Below, in pieces: positions 10,993-20,103 of a stretch of 64,000 nucleotides of DNA. A program made the translations under genes and the position numbers. The stretch is from the NCBI RefSeq assembly GCF_900182915.1, contig NZ_FXUG01000005.1:351582-415581 (forward strand), given 5' to 3'. The notes beneath the pieces are model-generated. The model worked only from the letters and a program-made list of their open reading frames with translations. It ran no database searches and was not told the origin of the DNA. Position 1 is the stretch's first letter, and every line of letters begins with the position of its first letter. The stretch is from Neorhodopirellula lusitana (GTDB lineage: Bacteria > Planctomycetota > Planctomycetia > Pirellulales > Pirellulaceae).

Positions 10993-11291
10993 AATGACAC
11001 GGGTATTCTATAATGAAACGGAGATTCTAGGATCACGCGGATTCTAGAATGAAACGGGCCTGCTAGAAGCTCTCAGAACTTCCAACCGGCGCAGCGGCTT
11101 TCATGCCATGTGAGACCGCCTTCCGCCAACGGTTGTTCACGAACGATCACCGGTTGTTTACGAACGATCACACAGCAGGTTGGGTTGACACCCTCCCACT
11201 GGATATCCCACGACGCGAAAGAATCGCATTCAGCACTGTGCTACATTGCGATTCGGGATTTTTGGTTTCATGCCTTGGTTGAGTCAGAAAC
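10993..11291. repeat. Intergenic short direct repeats
   Basis: Two near-identical 17-nt copies of attctaNaatgaaacgg occur at 11005-11021 and 11041-11057, with a decayed third between them. A separate pair of 21-nt tandem units, each ending in acgaacgatcac, lies at 11130-11150 and 11151-11171 and differs at one base. No gene is visible in this 299-base gap. The repeats could be slippage products or protein-binding sites upstream of the gene starting at 11292. Confidence 0.6.
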
Positions 11292-12074
11292 ATGCAGCAT
11301 CGCAAACGGAAACGCTTCCTCAAATGGTCGCTCGGATTGCTTGGCGTCGCAATGGTTTTGAGCATCGCGGTCGGGGCATCAACATGGTGGATTTGGTCAC
11401 AATCACGCCAAGTTCCTGAGTTCTATACACGAGCCCGAAACCAGTCTGGACCCGTTGGCGAGATCGCCCGGAACACGCTGCAGCTTGATGTCGACCGGGC
11501 TCGCGATGAAGCGGCTCGACGCATGTTTTGGAACGCGTCGTTTTCTGAAGAAGAAATCAACGCATGGATGCAGGCCGAGTTGCCCGATCGTTTCAAGCGT
11601 CTGAGCACGCGCGGCGTCAGCGCGCCTGCGATCGCGATCGAAAACGGACAGTTGTTCGCCGCCGCTCGCTATCGATCCAAGCGTTGGGACACCGTTGTGT
11701 CATGCAAGCTTAGTGTTGAGATGACCGAGGAACCGAACATGTTGGCCATCGCCTTATCCGACTTGAAGGCAGGCGCGTTACCCCTACCACTCGAACCATT
11801 CGTTCGCCGGATCAGTAAAGAAGCGGCGATGGGCGACCTCGACATCCGCTGGGATTTTACGGATCGAGGACCGATTGCTTTGGTTACCGTTCCCAAAGAT
11901 GAACCCCGCTTCATCTTTCAGCCGCTCGTGATCGAATCGATTCGTCTGGTCGCGGGACAGTTACAACTTGGCGGTCGGGCGGGCACCGAAGCACCAGTCG
12001 AGTACTCACCAAGAGGAAGCGTGCATCAGTTCGTCTCGTACCGCAACCAAAACGACGACATCCAAACTCGCTAG
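11292..12074 (+). CDS. Membrane-anchored protein of unknown function
   Basis: A 260-residue protein with a very basic N-terminus (MQHRKRKRFLKW) followed by one hydrophobic segment (about residues 13-36, ending in TWWIWSQS). It is therefore probably anchored in the membrane with the bulk outside the cytoplasm. The soluble part includes EEEINAWMQAELPDRF and a region describing beta structure; similar small anchored proteins are frequent in planctomycetes but have no assigned function. It is not visibly in an operon: the upstream gap holds repeats and the downstream neighbour (pyrD) is convergent. Confidence 0.75.
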   Translation: MQHRKRKRFLKWSLGLLGVAMVLSIAVGASTWWIWSQSRQVPEFYTRARNQSGPVGEIARNTLQLDVDRARDEAARRMFWNASFSEEEINAWMQAELPDRFKRLSTRGVSAPAIAIENGQLFAAARYRSKRWDTVVSCKLSVEMTEEPNMLAIALSDLKAGALPLPLEPFVRRISKEAAMGDLDIRWDFTDRGPIALVTVPKDEPRFIFQPLVIESIRLVAGQLQLGGRAGTEAPVEYSPRGSVHQFVSYRNQNDDIQTR

Positions 12075-12093
12075 CACCAACGGTGCTGCTAGC
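12070..12093. terminator. Possible stem-loop between convergent genes
   Basis: A 24-base inverted repeat (gctagcacc, loop aac, ggtgct-gctagc) overlaps the stop codon of the gene ending at 12074. It has no T-run on either strand, so it may be a weak or factor-assisted end, or chance. Confidence 0.3.
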
Positions 12094-12191
12094 ATTCAGC
12101 TTCAGAATGCAGAAGCCCCAACTGACCAGGTTGGGACGATTCGCGAGATGCGACGGCCAACAGGTCAGGGTCGTCGACTTCCATGCAAACG

Positions 12192-13115
12192 CTATCGCTT
12201 CAACGTGCCAACCGCTTCCGCGACTGAGCTGGCACCAATCTCACGAAGTGCAGCCGGCAACTCATCGATCAATCGCATTGAAAGCTGCGGGTCGTAATAG
12301 TTCGCCGTGCCAATCTGGATAGCCGACGCGCCGGTGACAATGAACTGCATCACGTCATCAAGCGAAGCAACGCCACCGATTCCAATGATCGGAATCTCAA
12401 CCGCTTGTCGAACCTGGTGAACGCAACGAAGTGCGATCGGCTTGATCGCTGGGCCACTGAGGCCACCCATTCCGTTACCCAAGATTGGCCGTTGTTTTCG
12501 CCAATCAACCGCCATGCCTAAGACCGTGTTGATCAGGCACACCGCATCGGCCCCACCCTTTGCTGCTCCACCCGCGATATCAGCGATGCTGGTCACGTTT
12601 GGAGTCAACTTAGCAAGGATCGGAGTGTCAGTCGCTTCCCGAACCGATGCCACCACTCGTTGGCAAGAATCTGCGTTCGTACCAAAATCGATCCCACCGC
12701 TGACGTTAGGGCACGATAAGTTTAGCTCGATCGCAGCCACGCCTTCGCATTGACCCACCCGACGCGCAAGCTCAGTAAAATCTTCGACCGTTCGGCCAGC
12801 CACGCTGACCACGATCGGTGCCGACAGGGTGCTCAAGTAGGGCAGGTGATGCTCAATGAATGCATCAACGCCATCGTTGTCGAGTCCGATCGCGTTCAGC
12901 AGTCCAGCGGAAGTTTCAACCGTCCGCCAAGGAGCGTTGCCGATCCGTGGCTCCGCCGTAATGGTCTTGGGCAAGATGCCACCAAGACGATGCAAGTCAA
13001 CAATGTGCTCCATCTCGCGGGCATAGCCGAAAGTTCCCGACGCCACCATGATTGGATTGGGCAGCGTCAAACGACCGAGTGTCGTTTCCAGTTGAGTCGA
13101 TAGTTCAGTTGACAT
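12192..13115 (-). CDS. pyrD: Dihydroorotate dehydrogenase, class 1
   Basis: This 307-residue protein oxidises dihydroorotate to orotate in pyrimidine synthesis. It has the class 1 TIM-barrel layout: an N-terminal strand NPIMVASGTFGY, substrate loop NAIGLDNDGVDAF, and the active-site segment IELNLSCPNV, where the cysteine is the catalytic base of class 1 enzymes (class 2 uses serine). FMN-binding segments ILAKLTPNVT, IIGIGGV and GASAIQIGTA are all present. Sequence and length fit the 1B (PyrDB) type, which normally needs the iron-sulfur/FAD subunit PyrK; no pyrK is beside it here. The gene is last in a tight minus-strand cluster, seven bases after coaB, so it is probably co-transcribed with coaB and the TerB-like gene. 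Confidence 0.93.
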   Translation of the reverse strand: MSTELSTQLETTLGRLTLPNPIMVASGTFGYAREMEHIVDLHRLGGILPKTITAEPRIGNAPWRTVETSAGLLNAIGLDNDGVDAFIEHHLPYLSTLSAPIVVSVAGRTVEDFTELARRVGQCEGVAAIELNLSCPNVSGGIDFGTNADSCQRVVASVREATDTPILAKLTPNVTSIADIAGGAAKGGADAVCLINTVLGMAVDWRKQRPILGNGMGGLSGPAIKPIALRCVHQVRQAVEIPIIGIGGVASLDDVMQFIVTGASAIQIGTANYYDPQLSMRLIDELPAALREIGASSVAEAVGTLKR

Positions 13116-13122
13116 ATTGGTT

Positions 13123-13776
13123 TCAAAGTGAAGTAGCTTTACGCTGGATCAAGCGGTCATGAATGTGATGAATCAGCCGAGTCGCGACATGCGGTTTATC
13201 GCCTGCAATGGTCTCAATGATCTTGCCCTGAATATCGAGCAACTCAACATGATTGTCCATCGCGTCAATCGCCTCCGGACCGTTGCTGACCATCAGGTCG
13301 CAACACTTCTTTTGCAGTTTAACGGTCGCTCGAAAATTTCGGTCATCGGTTTCCAGAGCAAACCCCACTACCCACTGATCGCTACGCTTGGATTGCCCAA
13401 GTTGGGCGATCACGTCAGGAGTCTCGATCAGATCTAACTGAATCGGGCGGCCTGTTTTAGAGAGTTTCTCATCGGAGACTTGGTGTGGCTTGTAGTCACA
13501 CGGGGCGGCGGCACCGATCGCGCCATCACACTTAGGAAACAACTCCCCCGCGACCCGCAACATGTCATCGGTCGTGATGACATTAATCACCTCCGCTCCA
13601 TCGGGATAGCGAACGGAAACCGGCCCCGAAACCACAACAACATCGTGTCCCTGGGCAAGCGCCGCTTCGGCCAGCGACGCCCCCATTCGTCCACTGGATG
13701 CGTTAGTCAGATAACGCACGGGATCGAGATACTGTCGTGTCGGACCAGACGTAATCAGAATACGAGCTTTCGTCAC
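13123..13776 (-). CDS. coaB: Phosphopantothenate-cysteine ligase, stand-alone CoaB domain
   Basis: A 217-residue protein equal to the CoaB half of the usual bifunctional CoaBC (Dfp) enzyme; it joins cysteine to 4'-phosphopantothenate in coenzyme A synthesis. Diagnostic segments are ILITSGPTRQYLDPVRYLTN and SSGRMGASLAEAAL at the N-terminus, AAPCDYKP in the middle, the K-x-K-like KLSKTG segment, and VGFALETD followed by KKCCDLMVSN. No decarboxylase (CoaC) domain precedes it: the frame begins right at the ligase domain. The start codon overlaps the end of the TerB-like gene by four bases, and pyrD follows after seven bases. A separate coaC must lie elsewhere. Recognition of the domain is secure. 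Confidence 0.9.
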   Translation of the reverse strand: MTKARILITSGPTRQYLDPVRYLTNASSGRMGASLAEAALAQGHDVVVVSGPVSVRYPDGAEVINVITTDDMLRVAGELFPKCDGAIGAAAPCDYKPHQVSDEKLSKTGRPIQLDLIETPDVIAQLGQSKRSDQWVVGFALETDDRNFRATVKLQKKCCDLMVSNGPEAIDAMDNHVELLDIQGKIIETIAGDKPHVATRLIHHIHDRLIQRKATSL

Positions 13777-14180
13777 GCCGAGTCGCCTTCGTTGCTAGAA
13801 GACCGTGGATCTTCAATCGGTCGGTGAATGGCCACCGAGATCAATTGATGCAGTCGATCTCCGGTGATGTTCATCCGTGCGGCAGCCAGTGCGAACAGGC
13901 GTTTTTCCGCTTCGTCGAGATGCCCGTCGGCCGCCATCATCCGAATGAGATCCAATAAGAGTTCCTCCCGCTGCCCGGCATCGGCCGGCAGCTCCAACGC
14001 TGCGTCGTCGCCTAGACCAAACGAAAGGGCGGATTCCAGTTCAGCTTGCCCGAACCCCAATTCCACGCACCGCTCGCCAACCAATTCAACCTCACGCTGG
14101 CCAATCGAGCCATCCGCGAGAGCCATCACAACCAAATTGCGAAGTTGGCGTTGTCGCTGGGTATAAGATTGCTCGCTCAT
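13773..14180 (-). CDS. TerB-like small helical protein
   Basis: A 135-residue, all-helical acidic protein resembling the TerB (tellurite-resistance B) fold: RNLVVMALADGSIGQREVEL in the first half and LLLDLIRMMAADGHLDEAEK in the second are the two metal-binding-like helical hairpins typical of the family (D-G-x-[IL]-x-x-x-E). An ATG one codon upstream (14183) is equally possible. It overlaps coaB by four bases, so the two are probably translationally coupled. TerB-like proteins are often membrane- or stress-associated, but no specific role is supported here. Confidence 0.75.
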   Translation of the reverse strand: MSEQSYTQRQRQLRNLVVMALADGSIGQREVELVGERCVELGFGQAELESALSFGLGDDAALELPADAGQREELLLDLIRMMAADGHLDEAEKRLFALAAARMNITGDRLHQLISVAIHRPIEDPRSSSNEGDSA

Positions 14181-14428
14181 CAATTCCGACTACCAAAGGG
14201 GACGAAATCAATCGCCGAGAAGAAAGCGGCTATCTTAACAAAAGAGATCTCCCAGAGTACCACACTGTCCATTGGAACCGAAAGCATTTTCGAGGTTCGC
14301 ATTCTGTGATCGAAGCCTTTACAGCGGGTATTTTGCCAGGGTGGACTCCGGGCAAGCGAACCCTCACCGGACCAGCCCCTGCTGACGGCTCCGCGAATGC
14401 ATACAGCTACCCCAAGGCAGGCACCGTG

Positions 14429-16267
14429 CTATTCAGCGGGCGTGTCTGCGGCAGGATCGAATCGCCCCCAGGCCCAAACGCAAACCGCGATCGACGTGAG
14501 CGCCATCATCCAGAAGCCGAGGATACTGCCCACGTACGCGACCTCGGGACACCAATCGGCAGGAATCGTCGCAACGCACAACAGCGTCCACGCATAAAGC
14601 AGTGCTGGAAAAAGCAGCAGCAAAACGCCCTTCCACAGGAACGTGACCTTGGCCCGGATCACCATCGCGATCCCTTGGTCATGAACGTGATGGGGGAAGG
14701 TTAAGAACAAGGCGTTTTCAATCGCAAACGTCATCGTCGCAAGCGCAGGCAGCGTGATCGCCAACCAAACCACTTGATAGATGGGCGGCCCGGCAATCGA
14801 GTAGGCCAACCCGAGGGTCGCCCACTGGAACAAGCTCGTGATCAAAACTGGCATCGAAATCATGGCAACACACATCGCCAACGGGCGGATCGGAAAGGCT
14901 CGCAACAACCACATTCGTTTTAAGTCACGCCGAAAGTCAATTTGCAACGCGGGTGGGGCCAACAATAGAGTGCTCAATGCGATACCGCCAATCACAAACA
15001 TCCACTGACGGGTTGCCTTACCGGCCAGTGCACTGTCGTTGGTCAACAGTGGCGAAAGCGACACAATCATGGGGATCGCAAAACTGACGATCACGCTGGC
15101 TCGGTAGCGAACCACACAGTGCCATTGCCGCACGAAAACCGCAGCGACACCCGGATTGACGAACAAGTCGAATCGACGCCCCGCATTTAACTTGCTGAAC
15201 AGGCGGGCGAAGCCAGAACGACTGACCGAATCAGGTTGTTGAAAGCGACCTGGGTGTCCCACCAACGATGAATTCCCGCCGATGAACTGCTGAAGCTGCA
15301 ACTGTTCGTTGGCATGCCGCTTCGTCAATGACCAGTGATCCAAACGCACGTAGGCGAACAGCACAACGGCGATCCAGCCAAACGTGCCGACCAGCGATAA
15401 ACCAGCATGCAACACGATCCAGTCTGTTGGAAAGACTAAAGCGGCCCACTGCATCGGTTGGCAAACGGCCAGGTGCGATGCAGGCTGCAACGGGGTTGCC
15501 AACCATTGCACTGGAGCACTCATTGCAAACTCGGCTGCTTCGCCAATCATCGACACCATGTACTGGGCGGGATCACTTCCCGCCGGAGTCCGGTTCCAAG
15601 TCTGCGTTCCAATCTGGGCGACCAGCGCGATCGCGACAAGGGCAGCGACACCCTGAATGACTTTCCGTTCCCTCGTGTTCAGCGCGTCCATAAACTGGCT
15701 GATCAGTCGCCGAATCCACTCCAGCGTGAACAAGGCGGAGAAAACACCCACCCACAAGCAAACTAAACTGGGCACGTCGCGGTACAAAACCACGCATAGT
15801 AAAGAGGTCTTTGCCGCGGTCGACGGAACCAGTCGTACAACTTCATGCAGCGAGACGATATCTCGCGGCAGCGGACCGCCGTGAATCCACAAGCCCATCG
15901 CTGGAGTCAGGGGACTGCCCGTCAGGGGAACCGACGACATGCCACCGGACTTGGACCAGGCGTATTTGATCGCGTGATAGATGGCATAGCAAACCATGCC
16001 GCCGGACAACCATAACTGCAATCGACTTGGGTCAACGACATCTCGCCGCGCCAACACGGTTAAACCGGCTAGCAAATACAGTGCAACAAACCCAATCGCC
16101 AGCATTGACGCAAACGCTTGACGTGGTGATCCCAGACGCGCCAGGAAACGCTTGACTCGGTAGGTCGTACGAATCGTCTCCAGATGCCAAAGCGTGGCCA
16201 CGGCATGCCAGACCGAGGGGCTTGATCCGCCGCCAGTCGACTGAGCCTGTGGGTGGGGCACATTCAT
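14429..16267 (-). CDS. ABC-2-type exporter membrane protein
   Basis: A 612-residue polytopic membrane protein with many hydrophobic segments (for example ASMLAIGFVALYLLAGLTVL near residue 55, ALVAIALVAQIG, MFVIGGIALSTLLLAPPAL, GVLLLLFPALLYAWTLLC). No soluble enzyme motif is seen. Its start overlaps the stop of the ABC ATPase gene by four bases (ATGA), so it is almost certainly that ATPase's membrane partner. The family is divergent; closest in character are ABC-2 permeases of the NatB type. The transported substrate is unknown. Confidence 0.75.
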   Translation of the reverse strand: MNVPHPQAQSTGGGSSPSVWHAVATLWHLETIRTTYRVKRFLARLGSPRQAFASMLAIGFVALYLLAGLTVLARRDVVDPSRLQLWLSGGMVCYAIYHAIKYAWSKSGGMSSVPLTGSPLTPAMGLWIHGGPLPRDIVSLHEVVRLVPSTAAKTSLLCVVLYRDVPSLVCLWVGVFSALFTLEWIRRLISQFMDALNTRERKVIQGVAALVAIALVAQIGTQTWNRTPAGSDPAQYMVSMIGEAAEFAMSAPVQWLATPLQPASHLAVCQPMQWAALVFPTDWIVLHAGLSLVGTFGWIAVVLFAYVRLDHWSLTKRHANEQLQLQQFIGGNSSLVGHPGRFQQPDSVSRSGFARLFSKLNAGRRFDLFVNPGVAAVFVRQWHCVVRYRASVIVSFAIPMIVSLSPLLTNDSALAGKATRQWMFVIGGIALSTLLLAPPALQIDFRRDLKRMWLLRAFPIRPLAMCVAMISMPVLITSLFQWATLGLAYSIAGPPIYQVVWLAITLPALATMTFAIENALFLTFPHHVHDQGIAMVIRAKVTFLWKGVLLLLFPALLYAWTLLCVATIPADWCPEVAYVGSILGFWMMALTSIAVCVWAWGRFDPAADTPAE

Positions 16268-17145
16268 CGCAAGACCGCCGAGAGGTCCGCTGCATTGGCG
16301 GGGCTGGAACTTCCAGCTAGATTCGGCGCGATCGCGGCCGGCTGCGACTCACCGGGAGTCAAGGGACTTGAAGTCGACTCAGAGCGAGATTGAGAACAAG
16401 CCCCCGAACTAGACTCCGAAGCCAAATCATTTGAATTTGAAATGGCGGCGAAGAACGCTTCTTCGAGCGAGTCCGCTTCCGGGAACGATCGTCGGAGTTC
16501 TGACGTGCTGCCGTGATACTTCACTTCGCCATGATGCATCATCCAAACCTGGTCACACACGTCAGCGATCATCGCCAAGAGGTGACTGCTGATGATCACT
16601 GTGCGACCGCCCTTCACGTAATCCCGAACCGATTGCAGTAACATCCGGATGCCGGGCGGGTCGAGTCCGGTCAGGGGCTCGTCCAGCAACAGGACGGGCG
16701 GTGCAATCAGGTAGGCGCACGCGATCGCCAGCTTTTGTCGCATGCCACGGGACAGCGAGGTCACCGACGCGTCGTACTTGGGCATCAGCTCAAAACGCTG
16801 CAATAAATCAAACGCGGTCGGGCGATGGTCGCGAATCTGATACAGGCGAGCGACGAAATCCAGGTGCTGGCCCACGGTCAAGTCGTCAAACAACGGCGGA
16901 TCGTCGGGCACGTAGGCGACGCTGCGTTTCAACTCGATTTCGTCAGCAATCGGATCAAAACCGTTGACGCAAATGGTTCCCGAGGTCGGTCGCAACAAAC
17001 CGGCCAGACAACGCAATGTGGTTGTTTTTCCGGCGCCATTGGGGCCGACGAGCCCACAAACCACCCCTGCGGGGATCGACACACTGACATTCTTGACGGC
17101 CAGGGTGTCGTCGTAGAGTTTTTGAAGATCTCGGATTTCGATCAT
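16264..17145 (-). CDS. ABC transporter ATP-binding protein, NatA-like
   Basis: This 293-residue cytoplasmic ATPase would power an ABC-2 exporter. It shows Walker A GPNGAGKTT, the Q-loop region AYVPDDPPLF, the signature SLSRGMRQK (a variant of LSGGQ, usual in NatA/CcmA-like exporters), Walker B VLLLDEP followed by LTGLDPPG, and the switch histidine in ISSHLL. After the ATPase fold there is an approximately 60-residue serine-rich tail with no clear domain. The downstream permease overlaps by four bases, giving a two-gene exporter operon. The substrate cannot be deduced. Confidence 0.93.
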   Translation of the reverse strand: MIEIRDLQKLYDDTLAVKNVSVSIPAGVVCGLVGPNGAGKTTTLRCLAGLLRPTSGTICVNGFDPIADEIELKRSVAYVPDDPPLFDDLTVGQHLDFVARLYQIRDHRPTAFDLLQRFELMPKYDASVTSLSRGMRQKLAIACAYLIAPPVLLLDEPLTGLDPPGIRMLLQSVRDYVKGGRTVIISSHLLAMIADVCDQVWMMHHGEVKYHGSTSELRRSFPEADSLEEAFFAAISNSNDLASESSSGACSQSRSESTSSPLTPGESQPAAIAPNLAGSSSPANAADLSAVLR

Positions 17146-17346
17146 AGCCGAACCCCAGCGGGTGGAATGTCTCGATGGACATTATGAGAGAAAGGCAGTA
17201 TTGCTGTCCGCAACGCTACCCCACCTAGAACGTTTCACCAAAAACATCGATCCTGAACGACCGGCACGATCCACTTTTCTTAGCAGTCCGGTGGGTTCGT
17301 ACGGGATGAAACGCTCGCATCGGTTGCCGCTCTCCAACAGTTCTTC

Positions 17347-18765
17347 ATGAACAAGACGATTCCTCCTCCCACAACCCATCACGCTGAGCTATCCAGTCAG
17401 CCGAATAGCCAGCGGTCTACCCCGCAGCCCGGTCTCGATCGTGATATGCCAGATCGCGATATGTCACGCGCCGATCCTGGGCCCCCCGACGCGTCCAAGC
17501 CAGCGGCTACCCTAGAAAAACTTACTGACTCGAAGCCCAATGTGCCCAGAACTTCCACTCGCGCGTCGGCCTGGGAACCGCTGCGTCATCCGCTTTTCCG
17601 CATGTTTTGGCTCGCGTCGCTGGCGTCCAACCTGGGCACCTGGATTCACGAAGTCGGTGCGGGCTGGTTGATGACGATGCTGGACGCGAGCCCCGAAATG
17701 GTGGCTTCCGTTCGCACTTCGATGACACTACCGATTGTCTTCCTGGCGATCCCAGCTGGTGTGCTGGCGGACCGGATCGACAAGCGAAAGCTCTTGATGA
17801 TGACCCAAGGGTTATTGTTGGCGGTGACGGCCGCTTTGGCGGTGTTGACGTTCACTGACCATATCAGTGCCTGGGGATTGCTAGCATTGACCTTTGTGAT
17901 GGGCCTGGGAATGGTTATCCATGTGCCGACTTGGCAAGCCGCGATTCCTGAATTGGTGCCACGGTCCCAAATTCCGCAAGCGGTTGGCCTGGGCAGCATC
18001 AGCTTCAATCTTGCCCGTACCCTCGGCCCCGCCTTGGGTGGGGTATTAATCGCGATACTGGGTTTGTGGAGCACATTCGCGTTCAACGCCTTCACGTTTG
18101 CGTGCGTGATTGCGGTCCTGAGCACCTGGAAAAGAACCACCATCGAAGATAGCCGCGGACGTTCGTTCTGGGCGTCCACCCGCCAAGGGGTCCGCTTCGT
18201 GGCTCGCCATGCGGTGATGCGAAACGTGATGCTCGGCGTCGCCCTGTTTGTCATCCCCGGTAGCGTGCTGTGGTCGTTGTTGCCGCTGTACGCCAAAACC
18301 CAACTGGGATGGGGAGCTCAAGGTTTCGGCGTGATGGTCGCTTGCGTGGGCGCCGGAGCCGTCGTCGGCGCGTCGATCCTGCCGCGTTTACGCCATCGTT
18401 TCGGATCCGACCGATTGGTTGCCGCCGCAATGAGTCTGTACGCGGGCGGCTTGATTGCAATGAGTTTTGCCCCACGCTGGCAGTTTCTATTGCCATGCAT
18501 CGTGCTGATGGGCGCGGGCTGGATGGCCACCCTGACGACCCTGACCGCTACGGCTCAAATCACGCTGCCGCCCCGCCTGCGTGCTCGCGGAATGGGTTGT
18601 TACCTGACCATGATGGCAGGCTCCATGGCGTTTGGCTCGCTGACCTGGGGACAAATCGCGGGAGCCATTGGGATCGAAGGCGCTCTGCTAACAAGTGGGG
18701 CGGTCATGCTATTGACCGCCGCAATCGGCTTGCTGTTCCCACTTTCAACTCGACTAGACGACTAG
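17347..18765 (+). CDS. MFS transporter, enterobactin-exporter-like (MFS_3)
   Basis: A 472-residue transporter with about 75 polar, proline-rich residues before a 12-helix major-facilitator core. The core starts with PLFRMFWLASLASNLGTWIHEVGAGWLM, and the loop 2-3 motif appears as AGVLADRIDKRKLLM (related to G-x-L-a-D-r-x-G-r-k). Segment ALGGVLIAILGLWSTFAFNA and the C-half repeat GSMAFGSLTWGQIAGAIG complete the picture. The family (MFS_3) includes EntS and tetracycline-type effluxers, mostly drug or siderophore export; the substrate here is not known. The long disordered N-terminus is unusual, and a later start such as the ATG codon at 17461 cannot be excluded. Confidence 0.88.
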   Translation: MNKTIPPPTTHHAELSSQPNSQRSTPQPGLDRDMPDRDMSRADPGPPDASKPAATLEKLTDSKPNVPRTSTRASAWEPLRHPLFRMFWLASLASNLGTWIHEVGAGWLMTMLDASPEMVASVRTSMTLPIVFLAIPAGVLADRIDKRKLLMMTQGLLLAVTAALAVLTFTDHISAWGLLALTFVMGLGMVIHVPTWQAAIPELVPRSQIPQAVGLGSISFNLARTLGPALGGVLIAILGLWSTFAFNAFTFACVIAVLSTWKRTTIEDSRGRSFWASTRQGVRFVARHAVMRNVMLGVALFVIPGSVLWSLLPLYAKTQLGWGAQGFGVMVACVGAGAVVGASILPRLRHRFGSDRLVAAAMSLYAGGLIAMSFAPRWQFLLPCIVLMGAGWMATLTTLTATAQITLPPRLRARGMGCYLTMMAGSMAFGSLTWGQIAGAIGIEGALLTSGAVMLLTAAIGLLFPLSTRLDD

Positions 18766-19194
18766 TGACATGCGACGCCCATTCGCTTGCGACGACGATT
18801 AGCTTGCTCAGTAGAAATGTCAAACGTCACTTGAGCCGTCCAAGGCTGGCTTCGCTTGGAAGCGAATTCCCCGGGTCCCTAAGACTTGGTAGGCGATCGA
18901 TCACAACAGATAGGTTCCATGGGTGACCGCGGCCAGTTGGATCGATCACCGCGAACGCGACGTGTTTCACGGTCGATCGCCGCATGGATACTTCCGACCG
19001 AGCAACGCAAATGTTCAGTTTGCTCTGGCGGTGATGAATTTGCCGATTGTATTCAATGTTTGGTTTGTCGATGCCGATCAAACCGAAAGTGCTATCACAC
19101 AATCGTTCATTCGTTTTGATCCACCGCATGGACTTCGCTGTCATTGGGGCCAATCAGCCCCACAATCACAGCCCGTCCACCATGGAGCGGCCTC
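18766..19194. other. Intergenic region without recognisable gene
   Basis: A 429-base gap between two plus-strand genes. Several short frames cross it, but none shows a motif or coding bias that I can support. No terminator-like hairpin with T-run was found. Confidence 0.45.
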
Positions 19195-20103
19195 ATGATC
19201 TTGTTTACCGTCAAACTAATTAGCAGCATCCGCAAGGCGATTGCGGGACGGAAACATCCGTCTCAACTCGCTTGGGGAGTTGCTCTCGGCGTGCTGTTGG
19301 GGATTATCCCTCACGGCAACTTGCTAGCCGTGGCCATGGTTTTGGTCGTGCTGATGCTGCAAGTCAACCATGCCATGGTTGCCCTGGTGGGCGTAGGCCT
19401 GACGTTTTTTGCATCCAAGCTCGACCCGCAATTCGACGCGCTGGGCCGCTGGATATTCGATCAACCCGACGTCGCCCAGGCCCTCGCTTCCGCTTGGCAA
19501 TTGCCACTGGTGCCATGGACCGACCTGAACAACACCGTCGTGATGGGCAGCTTCGTATCGGGACTCGCCGCAGTGCCGCCGTGTTTCATGTTGACTTACC
19601 CCGTTTTCAAACGTTGGGCGTTGGCACTCGAAGAAGCCGACGAAGACGAAGTCAATCGAGCTGACGAAAAAGTCAATCGCTTCAAAAGTGAATTGCAAGA
19701 CGACGTGAAAGCAGACCGCTTTTCCGATCAACGCATGCACGACGCCCACGGCCAAGCTGGCCCGCACGTTCGAACAACTGCCCCATCGAAACCGGCTTCC
19801 GAACTTTCGAACCCACCATCCGAGACTGAGCAACGATCACCCATGATCGCCAGCTCCGGACGTGTTTACGACGTTCGCCGTGTCGACGACGCACAAACCG
19901 TTGCGATGCCAGCCGCCGCTCGCTCACCCGAGCCACAAAAACAACAGCCGACCAAGGTGGCAATCGCCTCGACCGGCAACATCAAATCACAACTTGAAGT
20001 CCAAGCCGACAATGCGTCGGCTGACGACCAGCAGAAGATTGACGAAGCACTGAACTACTTGCTTCGCCAGTTGCGAGATTCCAAAGATAAGGATGCGGCA
20101 TGA
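19195..20103 (+). CDS. TIGR03546-like membrane protein
   Basis: A 302-residue protein from an ATG at 19195 (a longer in-frame form starting at 19144 lacks support). The first part resembles DUF2062-type membrane proteins: KHPSQLAWGVALGVLLGIIPHG, a hydrophobic helix, then PQFDALGRWIF and VSGLAAVPPCFMLTYPVFKRW. The last 130 residues are charged and disordered, ending in a short helical segment. The stop overlaps the start of the next gene by four bases. This gene and the next look like the conserved neighbour pair described as TIGR03546 and TIGR03545, known from marine proteobacteria and planctomycetes, function unknown. Confidence 0.8.
   Translation: MILFTVKLISSIRKAIAGRKHPSQLAWGVALGVLLGIIPHGNLLAVAMVLVVLMLQVNHAMVALVGVGLTFFASKLDPQFDALGRWIFDQPDVAQALASAWQLPLVPWTDLNNTVVMGSFVSGLAAVPPCFMLTYPVFKRWALALEEADEDEVNRADEKVNRFKSELQDDVKADRFSDQRMHDAHGQAGPHVRTTAPSKPASELSNPPSETEQRSPMIASSGRVYDVRRVDDAQTVAMPAAARSPEPQKQQPTKVAIASTGNIKSQLEVQADNASADDQQKIDEALNYLLRQLRDSKDKDAA

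Noticed and set aside
17646..18296. A 216-residue minus-strand frame inside the MFS gene
   Set aside because: Antisense of a clear 12-helix transporter; composition is that of a shadow frame.
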